DNA from: Elusimicrobia bacterium CG_4_9_14_3_um_filter_62_55
GTDB lineage: Bacteria; Elusimicrobiota; Elusimicrobia; UBA1565
Assembly: GCA_002790095.1 (NCBI GenBank)
Contig: PFUL01000182.1
Coordinates: forward strand, 21,769 to 85,768
DNA: 64,000 nucleotides
Reading direction: 5' to 3'
The position numbers and the translations under genes are program-made. The notes beneath the pieces were generated by a model. That model was given only the letters and a program-made list of their open reading frames with translations. It was not told where the DNA came from and made no database searches. Positions 19,544-26,186 of the stretch are shown piece after piece. The stretch's first letter is position 1. Every line of letters starts with the position of its first letter.

Positions 19544-21186
19544 TTGTCCACCGCGGGCGCGCGTTGACCGGATGGGCGTGGATCGCGACGCTCCCCGTGC
19601 TCCTCTTCCCGGTCGGCGATCCGGATTTGTGGTGGCATCTGCATGCCGCGAAGCGTTTGCTCGCGGACGGATCCTGGCCGCGGACGGAGGTATGGTCGTT
19701 TACGATTCCGGGCGCTCCGTGGGTGAATTTTGAATGGCTCGGACAACTGGCGTATTACGCCGCCTATCAGGGAGGCGGAATCGCAGGGGTTTGGCTGCTG
19801 AAGGCGCTGTTGCTGGCCGCGGCGGCGCTCGGCGTGCAGTTTCTTCTCTCCCGTATCGGAATCGGCGTGCAGTACAGGGCGCTCGGGACCGCGCTTTGGA
19901 TCACGGCCGCCGCGCCAAGAGCCGACGCGCGGATCGAACTCTTCTCGATCGCGGCGTTCTCCTGGCTCTTGTGCGGTTTGGAGACGCGCCGTCGCCGGGG
20001 AATTCCGGCGGGTTCCGAACGCTCCCTCGCGCTTTTCGGAGCGGCGGCCGGAGCGCTCTGGGCGAATCTTCACGGGGGCTTCGTGTACGGGTTTGCGCTT
20101 TTGGGGGCGTACGCGCTCCACGACTCGCTCGAGCGGCGCGGACGCGGTCTGTGGTGGGCGTTTGGCGGCGCTGTGTTTGGGACGGCGCTTAATCCCTATG
20201 GTCTGGGTCTGCACGCGCTGCTGTGGCGGCACGCCGCCGAAGCGGCGAGCCTCCAGGGCCTCATTTTGGAGTGGGCGCCGCTCGATCCGACCCGCCCCTC
20301 GCATTGGCCGACGTGGTTCTTCTTAATCACGACGATGGCGGCGCTGGGGGCGCTCTGGCGCGGCCGCCGCCGCGTCCCGCCGTTGGCCGCGGTCTTGCTC
20401 GGACTCTTCGGCATGGCCGCGCTGCGGCATGCGCGGGCCGGTATTTTCTTCGTGACGCTGGCGATCGCCTATCTCCCGCTGCTCGCGCTTAAAGCCCGAA
20501 AAATGCCGCGCGTGACCCGACGCACCTTTCAGGGGGTCGCCGTCTTGCTTGCCGCGCTCGGGGCGTTCGGGTTGTGGATCGGGGCGCCGGTGCGTACGCT
20601 TCGAGCCGTACACCACCGGGAGTTTTGGCCTGTTAGGGCAGCGGACTTTATGGAACGGGAGCGTGAATTCCGCGATCTGCGTGTCTACAACGCCTGGGGA
20701 TGGGGAGGTTATCTGGGGTATCGCTTCGGGGATGCTTGGAGGATTTTCCAGGACGGCCGCTACGTTTTCCATCCGCTCCTGTTGGAGGCGCGCGAGGGGA
20801 TCGCGTCTCCCGAAGCGTGGACGCGATTTTTAGGCCGGTATGGAGTCGAGGCGGCGCTGATGGAAAACGCGCCGCTAAAAGTGGCGTCGACCCGGGAGTA
20901 TCCCGACGGAACGCGGCGCGTATTTCAACGGCCGTTCTACCTCTCGTTTATGCCGCGGGAGAAATGGGCCTTGGTGTATTGGGATGCGCAGGCGCTGCTC
21001 TTCGTCCGCCGGGAAGTCCTCGAGGTTAAGCGGATGAGCGCGCTGGAATACAAGCTCGCGCGGCCGGGGGACGAGGAGGCCCTGGCCGACGCGTTGGCCA
21101 GAGGCGAGATCGACACCGACTTGCTGGCGAAAGAACGCGAGCGGTACGCGAAAACCACCGCCTTGCCCGAGAGCCCGTTGCCCTAA
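19540..21186 (+). CDS. Multi-pass membrane protein, GT-C-like, tandem paralog 2
   Basis: 548 residues from GTG at 19540, chosen because it forms a GTGA overlap with the previous stop; an upstream start at 19510 would add ten residues. It repeats the landmarks of its neighbour: GDPDLWWHLHAAKRLL, APWVNFEWLGQLAYY, a middle WANLHGGFVYGFALLGAYAL, and the C-terminal YNAWGWGGYLGYRFGD and FQDGRYVFHP blocks. The two genes clearly arose by duplication and have diverged in the remaining residues. It converges with a minus-strand gene, with a 4-base overlap of stops. Confidence 0.75.
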   Translation: MIVHRGRALTGWAWIATLPVLLFPVGDPDLWWHLHAAKRLLADGSWPRTEVWSFTIPGAPWVNFEWLGQLAYYAAYQGGGIAGVWLLKALLLAAAALGVQFLLSRIGIGVQYRALGTALWITAAAPRADARIELFSIAAFSWLLCGLETRRRRGIPAGSERSLALFGAAAGALWANLHGGFVYGFALLGAYALHDSLERRGRGLWWAFGGAVFGTALNPYGLGLHALLWRHAAEAASLQGLILEWAPLDPTRPSHWPTWFFLITTMAALGALWRGRRRVPPLAAVLLGLFGMAALRHARAGIFFVTLAIAYLPLLALKARKMPRVTRRTFQGVAVLLAALGAFGLWIGAPVRTLRAVHHREFWPVRAADFMEREREFRDLRVYNAWGWGGYLGYRFGDAWRIFQDGRYVFHPLLLEAREGIASPEAWTRFLGRYGVEAALMENAPLKVASTREYPDGTRRVFQRPFYLSFMPREKWALVYWDAQALLFVRREVLEVKRMSALEYKLARPGDEEALADALARGEIDTDLLAKERERYAKTTALPESPLP

Positions 21187-22610
21187 GCCTCTTCTGCCTG
21201 TCGGTCGTAGAAATCCTTGTCCTTCAGGCCGAACCGCCAGCGCAGCGGAATCCGCACGATGTCCCACGCCGCGGCGACCGCGCCCCAGGTTTTCAACTTT
21301 CCCTTAAAGAGCGCGTTCAAGCAGCCGTCGTCGTCGTCGAGCTTCCAGACCACGTGCAGAAACGGCTCGAAACGAAACACCCACGCGTCGGGATACAGCG
21401 CGCCCGGCTCGGTGAACGGTACGCAGCCGATCCTTCTATACTGCCGGTGCAGCTGCATCAAGGAAAGCGGACGCCCCGTCGCGCTGACGAACAGCGGGCA
21501 GTTCCAGAGCATCAGCCGTTCCGGAAATGCCGCGTCGCGGAGCGGATCCGTCAGGATTTGCCGCGCGGTGTGGCGCAGCCACGAACAGACGCGCGCCTCC
21601 AGCTGCAGGCGCGCGATGTCCTCCTTGCGCGTCTTCCCCACCAACGGCGCGCGTCCGAGCAGGCGCAGCCACGCCGGCACCTTCTTCGACCCTAACCCGT
21701 AGATCGATAAAAACCCCCGCAGGTCCTTCGCCGCGCGCTCGATCTGCAAAGCCGCCGTCTTCTCCACCAACTCGGCCGCGCGCGGCTCCGCCGTCCGGAT
21801 CGCCGCTGCGCGCGCGTCGTCCTCCAGGACTCCGGAGTGCGTCGCGTTGACCGAAAAGGAAGCCGAGTCCAAATGGACTCCCATTGAGATCAAGAATCCG
21901 TGTTCGTCGACGCCGACGCGGACGCCGTGCCGGTAGAAGTACAGGGGATGCGGGTGCGCCCCGACGCCCAGAAGCGAGAGCATGCCCGCCGGCTCCGGCG
22001 CCGCCGTCAGCACGCCGCGGATCCCGTTTTCCTCGAACGCCACCGACGGCGTGGGGGAGCTTTCCGGAAGCGCCGGTACGCGCGCTCCGTCGAGAAAAAA
22101 GGGAATTTTCAGCATCGCTGTTCCCTCGCGCAGCAGCGGCAAAGGGTCCGGCATTCGCGAGAACAGTCCCGCGTCGAAGAGAATCTCGATGAGGGTTCCC
22201 TCCTTCGCTTCCGGGGCGGGCCGCGGAGCGTAGTTGACCGGGCTGTCCATCATCAACGAATATCCCGCGGCCGCGACGCGCACGAGCCTGGGCTCCAGGC
22301 GCAGCGCGCCCAGAATCCCCAGCGCGAGCTGCCGTTTGAATTCGTCCTTCGCGTCTTCTTCGGAGAACAGTCCGGCGAAGGGATCCTCCAGATCCTCCAG
22401 CGTGAGCGGACGTCCCGCGAACCAGAGGCGGATGCCGTTTTCGACGCGGTCGGCGCGGAGTTCGGGCGCTTCGGCGGCGACGGCCGCGCGGGCGAGGGCT
22501 AAAATGAAAGAGTTGGGGTCGGCGAATTGGAATGACTTGAGTTTTTCCAGCGCGCGGGCGCGGTCGATTTTGAACGACCCGGATTCTACGAGTTCGCCTT
22601 CTTCTTCCAT
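21183..22610 (-). CDS. Possible GHKL-ATPase-fold protein, function unknown
   Basis: 475 residues, soluble. The N-terminus (KLKSFQFADPNSFILALARA, then AGRPLTLEDLEDPFAGLFSE) resembles the start of Hsp90/GHKL ATPase folds, where a helix with an E/N-x-x-x-A pattern is followed by a lid. The canonical asparagine and DxGxG motifs are not obvious, so catalysis may be lost. The middle has an HPLYFYRHGVRVGVDE block, and the C-terminal half is helical with several W/R-rich segments. Proteins with this start are known in several phyla without assigned function. It is transcribed alone, converging on the paralog pair. Confidence 0.6.
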   Translation of the reverse strand: MEEEGELVESGSFKIDRARALEKLKSFQFADPNSFILALARAAVAAEAPELRADRVENGIRLWFAGRPLTLEDLEDPFAGLFSEEDAKDEFKRQLALGILGALRLEPRLVRVAAAGYSLMMDSPVNYAPRPAPEAKEGTLIEILFDAGLFSRMPDPLPLLREGTAMLKIPFFLDGARVPALPESSPTPSVAFEENGIRGVLTAAPEPAGMLSLLGVGAHPHPLYFYRHGVRVGVDEHGFLISMGVHLDSASFSVNATHSGVLEDDARAAAIRTAEPRAAELVEKTAALQIERAAKDLRGFLSIYGLGSKKVPAWLRLLGRAPLVGKTRKEDIARLQLEARVCSWLRHTARQILTDPLRDAAFPERLMLWNCPLFVSATGRPLSLMQLHRQYRRIGCVPFTEPGALYPDAWVFRFEPFLHVVWKLDDDDGCLNALFKGKLKTWGAVAAAWDIVRIPLRWRFGLKDKDFYDRQAEEA

Positions 22611-22629
22611 GGGCTATAGGAGGGTAGCA

Positions 22630-22656
22630 GGGGGGGAGGGGGTTGGGTAGGGGGGG
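22630..22656 (+). other. G-quadruplex-type G-run tract
   Basis: Four runs of 7, 5, 3 and 7 guanines separated by A, TT and TA on the plus strand, in the 95-base gap between two divergently transcribed genes. It satisfies the usual G3+N1-7 quadruplex pattern. It could also be a slippage-prone homopolymer tract. Confidence 0.6.
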
Positions 22657-22688
22657 TTATAGAGGAAGGATTGAATCCGAGTCAAAAT

Positions 22689-22701
22689 CCAGGTAACCTG
22701 G
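22689..22701. promoter_or_regulatory. Palindrome before antitoxin gene, likely operator
   Basis: CCAGGT-A-ACCTGG is a perfect 6+6 palindrome ending four bases before the antitoxin ATG. Antitoxins of this type usually bind such a site to repress their own operon. Confidence 0.5.
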
Positions 22702-22705
22702 GGTT

Positions 22706-22888
22706 ATGACCACCAAGCAGAAACTCTTGAAGGCCGTTCAAGACCTGCCCGACAATGCCTCGTTTGAGGATGCCATGGAGCGCCTCTACTTCCTGGCAAA
22801 GGTTGAAAGGGGTCTAGAACAGGCAGACTCAGGCCGGACCCTTTCCCACAGCGAGGTTAAAGAGAAAATGGGAAAATGGTCGAAATAA
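22706..22888 (+). CDS. RelB/ParD-type antitoxin, partner toxin truncated
   Basis: 60 residues. The block LPDNASFEDAMERLYFLAKV, then ADSGRTLSHSEVKEKMGKW, is the common layout of small antitoxins paired with ParE/RelE toxins. The next frame begins 13 bases before its stop, as in intact modules, and starts like a ParE protein but ends after 28 codons. The antitoxin is therefore an orphan that may survive through autoregulation or cross-neutralisation. A palindrome just upstream is the probable operator. Confidence 0.7.
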   Translation: MTTKQKLLKAVQDLPDNASFEDAMERLYFLAKVERGLEQADSGRTLSHSEVKEKMGKWSK

Positions 22889-22962
22889 GATGGACTCTCC
22901 AGGCCTCTCAGGACTTAGATTCAATCGCAGAGTTTATAGCTAAGGAAACTGTTTCTATTTAG
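22876..22962 (+). pseudogene. Truncated ParE/RelE-type toxin
   Basis: ATG at 22876 gives MVEIRWTLQASQDLDSIAEF followed by IAKETVSI and a TAG. The beginning matches the usual first helices of ParE toxins, which run to about 95 residues; everything after residue 28 is missing. The break coincides with the start of an unrelated hydrolase remnant in another frame, so a deletion fused two genes here. No toxin activity is expected. Confidence 0.75.
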
Positions 22963-23329
22963 CGGCCTTGGGGGAGACGGACGTCTCTTCCGGGGAATTC
23001 AGCCCAATGGCCTCGAAGTCATCACGCCTAGTCATTTGGCTCCGATTTTCGGGGAGAAGCTTGCCGATTATGCCGCCAGGATTCGGGAACGGCTAACAAT
23101 TGCCGAAACCGACTTTGTCGGGGGAGCCTCCTTCGGCGGAATGATCGCCGCCGAAATCGCCCGATATCAGAGCGTTGCGGGATTAATCCTGCTTGGGAGT
23201 TGCCTCCAACCACAGAAGCTTCCTCGGTCCTATCGGTGGCTGGACCGCTTAGGCTTTTTGATACCAATTTTAAGTCCGTATTATGCCTATTACGTTCTAA
23301 ACCTAGGAGGACCCGGAGCAAGGAAATGA
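22958..23329 (+). pseudogene. Alpha/beta hydrolase remnant lacking both ends
   Basis: From 22958 the frame encodes FSGLGGDGRLFRGIQPNGLE, later FVGGASFGGMIAAEIARYQS (a GxSxG nucleophile elbow) and VAGLILLGSCLQP. This is the centre of a small alpha/beta hydrolase. There is no start codon or N-terminus before it, because the reading begins inside the broken toxin. It stops at 23329 without the catalytic Asp/His part. Bases 23330-23468 hold a short out-of-frame stretch (GGDPKELLGECIQWARSL) that may be its frameshifted continuation. Confidence 0.75.
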
Positions 23330-23468
23330 GACGGGTCCGTCTAACTTGGGCGGCGATCCAAAGGAACTCCTCGGGGAATGCATCCAATGGGCGAGATCGC
23401 TCATACGATGAATTCGGGGGAGCGTCATCGAAGGGAACTAATGGGAATAATCAATCGTAAGAAGATTT

Positions 23469-23972
23469 ATGGAAAAACCCAGCGGCATCTCCCGGATGAT
23501 TTACCGCATTCGAGGTCGACGCGTCATCCTAAGCGGAGACTTGGCGAAACTCTATCAAGTCACTCCAAAAAGCTTGGTCCAAGCCGTCAAACGCAACCGC
23601 GCGCGCTTTCCTATGGATTTCATGTTCCAACTTTCTCGCCGGGAATTCGAAAACTTGAAGTCACAAACGGTGACTTCAAGTTGGGGCGGAATTCGAAGAG
23701 CATGTCCATACGCCTTTACAGAACAAGGAGTCGCGATGCTGTCGAGCGTGCTCCGAAGTCCGCGGGCAATCCGGGCGAACATTGCCATCATGCGGGCGTT
23801 CGTGAAAACCCGAGCATTGGTCTCGCAGAATCGAGAGATTCTCCAGAAACTATCGAGTCTCGAAGGGCGGGTTGACCGACATGACGCCGAAATCGGCGCT
23901 CTCATCGATGCAATTAGAGAGTCCGTGGAGCCCGAGAAGAAAACGAAGCCGAGAATCGGCTTTGAACCATGA
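23469..23972 (+). CDS. ORF6N-domain DNA-binding protein
   Basis: 167 residues. The N-terminal ORF6N domain (residues about 8-95) includes YRIRGRRVILSGDLAKLYQV, the NRARFPMDFMFQLS block and AFTEQGVAMLSSVLRSPRA. A predicted coiled coil follows (QNREILQKLSSLEGRVDRHD). The domain was first noted in phage and mobile-element proteins, but chromosomal copies are common and scattered, suggesting frequent transfer. Here it sits in an accessory patch of toxin-antitoxin remnants, is of normal length and looks intact. Function unknown; probably a small regulator. Confidence 0.85.
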   Translation: MEKPSGISRMIYRIRGRRVILSGDLAKLYQVTPKSLVQAVKRNRARFPMDFMFQLSRREFENLKSQTVTSSWGGIRRACPYAFTEQGVAMLSSVLRSPRAIRANIAIMRAFVKTRALVSQNREILQKLSSLEGRVDRHDAEIGALIDAIRESVEPEKKTKPRIGFEP

Positions 23973-24019
23973 ATCTGCGCGCGCCGCCACAAGCGCTCCG
24001 GCAACGGCGTTCTAGCACC

Positions 24020-24229
24020 ATGTCCAGCACCCCGCCCGCAAAAACCCAACGCCAAACCGTCGTCCACGCCGGCCGCTGGGTGCTCGTCTTGCCCGCGGCG
24101 TTCACGGGGCTGGTCGCGACCGCCGGGTTCATGTGGGCGATCGGGATGCCGCTCTGGTATCTGATCGCACCGAGGGTCGGCGGAATGCTCGCGGTAAACG
24201 CGGTGTCGATCCGCTGCGGAGCGGACTAA
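24020..24229 (+). CDS. Small two-span membrane protein, start uncertain
   Basis: 69 residues from ATG 24020 (MSSTPPAKTQRQTVVHAGRW). A start at 23969, overlapping the ORF6N stop as ATGA, would add 17 residues. Two hydrophobic stretches cover most of the rest (WVLVLPAAFTGLVATAG and LWYLIAPRVGGMLAVNAV). No family recognised. Its stop overlaps, on the opposite strand, a duplicated fragment of the gph 3' end, which suggests this gene once lay directly convergent to gph. Confidence 0.4.
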   Translation: MSSTPPAKTQRQTVVHAGRWVLVLPAAFTGLVATAGFMWAIGMPLWYLIAPRVGGMLAVNAVSIRCGAD

Positions 24230-24280
24230 AGCAAGGCCGGCAATTCTTCCGGCCGCTCGATCAACACCGACGCCCCCGGG
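24226..24280 (-). pseudogene. Duplicated 3' end of gph
   Basis: On the minus strand this encodes GASVLIERPEELPALL and a stop, nearly identical to the C-terminus of the intact gph gene 840 bases away (GASALIERPEELPALL). Several silent differences show it is not recent. It is cut at 24281, where the palindromic element begins. Confidence 0.85.
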
Positions 24281-24367
24281 AGCGGCGTCAGACAGTTACT
24301 TTGTGACTTTTCAAACGGTAAGTGAGCGAGCGGATGCAAAAGTCACAAAGTGACGGCCTGACACCCC
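24281..24367. repeat. 87-bp palindromic repeat element, copy 1
   Basis: Starts AGCGGCGTCAGACAGTTACT and ends CCTGACACCCC. The ends are inverted repeats of about 28 bp around a loop of about 30 bases containing GTGAGCGAGCGGATGC. Copy 2 at 24976-25062 has the same length and orientation with a few differences. It resembles REP/MITE-like dispersed hairpins; no transposase is nearby. Confidence 0.8.
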
Positions 24368-24418
24368 CTCTTCGGACACCCCCCCTTCGGTGCTCCCCTT
24401 GAAAAAATATATAATAAA

Positions 24419-24435
24419 GGTATACTATCTATACC
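24419..24435. promoter_or_regulatory. Inverted repeat before brnT, likely BrnA operator
   Basis: GGTATA-CTATC-TATACC, a 6+6 inverted repeat ending three bases before the brnT ATG and just downstream of a TATAAT box (24410-24415). Its place suits autorepression by the antitoxin. Confidence 0.55.
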
Positions 24436-24438
24436 GTC

Positions 24439-24699
24439 ATGGAATTCGAATTTGACGAGCAAAAGAGCCGCTCGAACAAGAAGAAGCATGGCATAGACTT
24501 CGCCGAGGCTCAGGCGCTTTGGGAAGACGCGGAACTTCTAGAGATCCCGCTCAAATCCGAGGATGAGCAGCGAGTGCTATTCATCGGCAGAATCGGAGGA
24601 TTGCATTGGTCGGCGATTGTGACCCATCGGGCGGGGAGAATTCGAATCATTTCCGTCAGGCGGTCGCGGGATACGGAGAAAGAAATTTATGAAAGCTAA
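24439..24699 (+). CDS. brnT: BrnT-family ribonuclease toxin
   Basis: 86 residues with the BrnT layout: EFDEQKSRSNKKKHGIDFAE at the N-terminus, a central VLFIGRIGGLHWSAIVTHRA and a C-terminal RIRIISVRRSRDTEKEIYES. BrnT is a RelE-fold RNase that slows translation. The gene precedes and overlaps its antitoxin by 11 bases, the normal BrnTA order (toxin first). A palindromic operator lies just upstream, with no clear ribosome site. The pair lies between two copies of the 87-bp palindromic element. Looks intact. Confidence 0.92.
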   Translation: MEFEFDEQKSRSNKKKHGIDFAEAQALWEDAELLEIPLKSEDEQRVLFIGRIGGLHWSAIVTHRAGRIRIISVRRSRDTEKEIYES

Positions 24700-24913
24700 A
24701 GACTTGGACAAGAAGTTTGATGCCGGGGAGGATATCTCGAAGTACCTTGATCTTTCGCGTGCAAGGCGGGTCAACGAGACTCCCAAGCGCGTGAATGTGG
24801 ACTTCCCGGCATGGATGATTCATTCCTTGGACAAGGAAGCGAGCCGGCTTGGAGTCACCCGGCAGTCCATCATCAAGGTCTGGATTTCTGAACGGCTGGG
24901 TCGGCCGTCGTAG
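24689..24913 (+). CDS. brnA: BrnA-family antitoxin
   Basis: 74 residues. The N-terminal part (DLDKKFDAGEDISKYLDLSR) should wrap the toxin, and the C-terminal part (VNVDFPAWMIHSLDKEASRL, then GVTRQSIIKVWISERL) is a ribbon-helix-helix DNA-binding domain that dimerises and represses the operon. Overlap with brnT indicates translational coupling. The inverted repeat at 24419-24435 is the probable binding site. Confidence 0.9.
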   Translation: MKAKDLDKKFDAGEDISKYLDLSRARRVNETPKRVNVDFPAWMIHSLDKEASRLGVTRQSIIKVWISERLGRPS

Positions 24914-24975
24914 AAAGCGCTGCTGCGGCGATCGGACGGATTAATTCTCGTTTTCAGAATGAACGAATCTACGGT

Positions 24976-25062
24976 AGCGGCGTCAGACAGTCACTTTGTA
25001 ACTTTTCAATTGGTGAGTGAGCTAGCGGATGCAAAAGTGACAAAGTGACGGCCTGACACCCC
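24976..25062. repeat. 87-bp palindromic repeat element, copy 2
   Basis: Same length and orientation as the copy at 24281-24367: AGCGGCGTCAGACAGTCACT at the left end and GCCTGACACCCC at the right. It lies between brnA and the gph stop, 4 bases from the latter, so its hairpin would also form at the 3' end of the long lpx operon transcript. Confidence 0.8.
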
Positions 25063-25066
25063 TTCT

Positions 25067-25705
25067 TTATAAGAGAGCCGGTAATTCTTCCGGGCGCTCG
25101 ATCAACGCCGATGCCCCCGCCTTCTCCAGCTCAGGACGCTCCCGAAACCCCCACAACGCGCCGACCGCCCGCATTCCCGCCGCGTTCGCCGTCTCCATGT
25201 CGGTTCCCGTGTCGCCCAAGTAGAGGAACTCGACGGGAGGGATGCCCAAAACGGTCGCCGCCTCCAGCGCGCCGGCCGGATCGGGTTTGAGCGGCACTCC
25301 CTCACGCGCGCCGAAAACCGCGGCGAAGGAAACAGCAGGGAAAAAGCGTTCGACGGCCCGCTCGGTCAGCGCTTGGGGCTTGTTGGAAAGGACGCAGAAC
25401 GGAATTCGCCGCTTTTTCAAAGACAGCAGCATGTCCACGACGCCGGGATAGGGTTTGGTCTTGGAATCCGACCGTTTGTGATACTCCTCGCGCATCGAAA
25501 CCAGCAGATCCTCGCTAAACTTCCCCGCCGGGGCGGCGGACTCGACGAGATGGCGCACGCCTTTGCCGACCATAAGCTTGTATGCGTCGATCGGGTGAGC
25601 CGGGAAGCCCGCACGTTCCAAGACGGCGTTCATCGCGCCGCCGATATCTTCGAGGGTATCGAGAAGCGTCCCGTCGAGATCGAAGAGGACGGCGCGAATG
25701 CTCAC
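25067..25705 (-). CDS. gph: HAD-family phosphatase, phosphoglycolate phosphatase-like
   Basis: 212 residues from GTG 25705, which overlaps the preceding stop as GTGA; longer readings run into that gene. HAD motif I is AVLFDLDGTLLDT, motif II is VLSNKP, motif III has LKPDP, and motif IV is YLGDTGTDMETA. A helical cap between motifs I and II (about residues 20-80) fits Gph/PPase types. Likely substrates are 2-phosphoglycolate or other small phosphoesters; the exact one cannot be read. Last gene of the long operon. Its 3' end was duplicated into the BrnTA region. Confidence 0.85.
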   Translation of the reverse strand: MSIRAVLFDLDGTLLDTLEDIGGAMNAVLERAGFPAHPIDAYKLMVGKGVRHLVESAAPAGKFSEDLLVSMREEYHKRSDSKTKPYPGVVDMLLSLKKRRIPFCVLSNKPQALTERAVERFFPAVSFAAVFGAREGVPLKPDPAGALEAATVLGIPPVEFLYLGDTGTDMETANAAGMRAVGALWGFRERPELEKAGASALIERPEELPALL

Positions 25706-26178
25706 GCCTTTTTTTCTTCCTCTTCGTGGGCCAGGGCGTCCGGGCGCTTTTCGCCGCCGTGGCGTTGGGACTGGCGGTTTTCGATAAGCTTCAGCGTCCG
25801 CTCTTTGAAATCCGGATTCTGGTCTAGAATTTCCCGAAAGGCGTTTTGGGGAATGATGAAAACGACGGTTTCGTCCTCGGAGCACTTGATTTGTGCGCCG
25901 GCCATTTTAAACTCGACGATCGAGGTTTCGCCGAATACTTCGCCGGGGCCGAGGGCGGCGACCTCCTCAAACGGCTTCCCCTTCCCGGGGCGGATCATCA
26001 CCGAAACCTTGCCCTGGGCGACGATGTGAAGCCCTTCGACGCTCGTACCCGCGAAAATCACCGTTTGCCCTTTCTTGAAGGACTCTTGGACTATTTTTTT
26101 CGCAAGAATGACCGTGAGTTCGGGAGGGATCCCCTCCAGGAACGGAACGGCGGTTTGAAGGAATTCGGTTATCGTCAT
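25702..26178 (-). CDS. Cyclic-nucleotide-binding domain protein
   Basis: 158 residues. A single cNMP-binding beta barrel covers residues about 10-125: FKKGQTVIFAGTSVEGLHIV, then ALGPGEVFGETSIVEFKMAG. The phosphate-binding cassette GEVFGETSIVEFKMAGA differs from the usual GE-(L/I)-(A/S)-L...RxA pattern because the conserved arginine seems replaced, so cAMP binding is doubtful. No helix-turn-helix follows, so it is not a Crp-type regulator; the tail is charged and Glu-rich. It sits between the RSH gene and gph in the operon. Confidence 0.85.
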   Translation of the reverse strand: MTITEFLQTAVPFLEGIPPELTVILAKKIVQESFKKGQTVIFAGTSVEGLHIVAQGKVSVMIRPGKGKPFEEVAALGPGEVFGETSIVEFKMAGAQIKCSEDETVVFIIPQNAFREILDQNPDFKERTLKLIENRQSQRHGGEKRPDALAHEEEEKKA

Positions 26179-26186
26179 GAGAGCCT

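Noticed and set aside
23469..23972. Prophage signalled by the ORF6N protein
   Set aside because: No integrase, capsid, tail or lysis gene nearby; ORF6N proteins also occur alone on chromosomes.
24281..25062. Two similar repeats as a CRISPR array
   Set aside because: Only two copies, 87 bp long, palindromic and 600 bases apart, with genes between them and no cas gene.
24226..25125. Complete insertion sequence
   Set aside because: No transposase frame and no exact target-site duplication; the gph copies differ at several bases.
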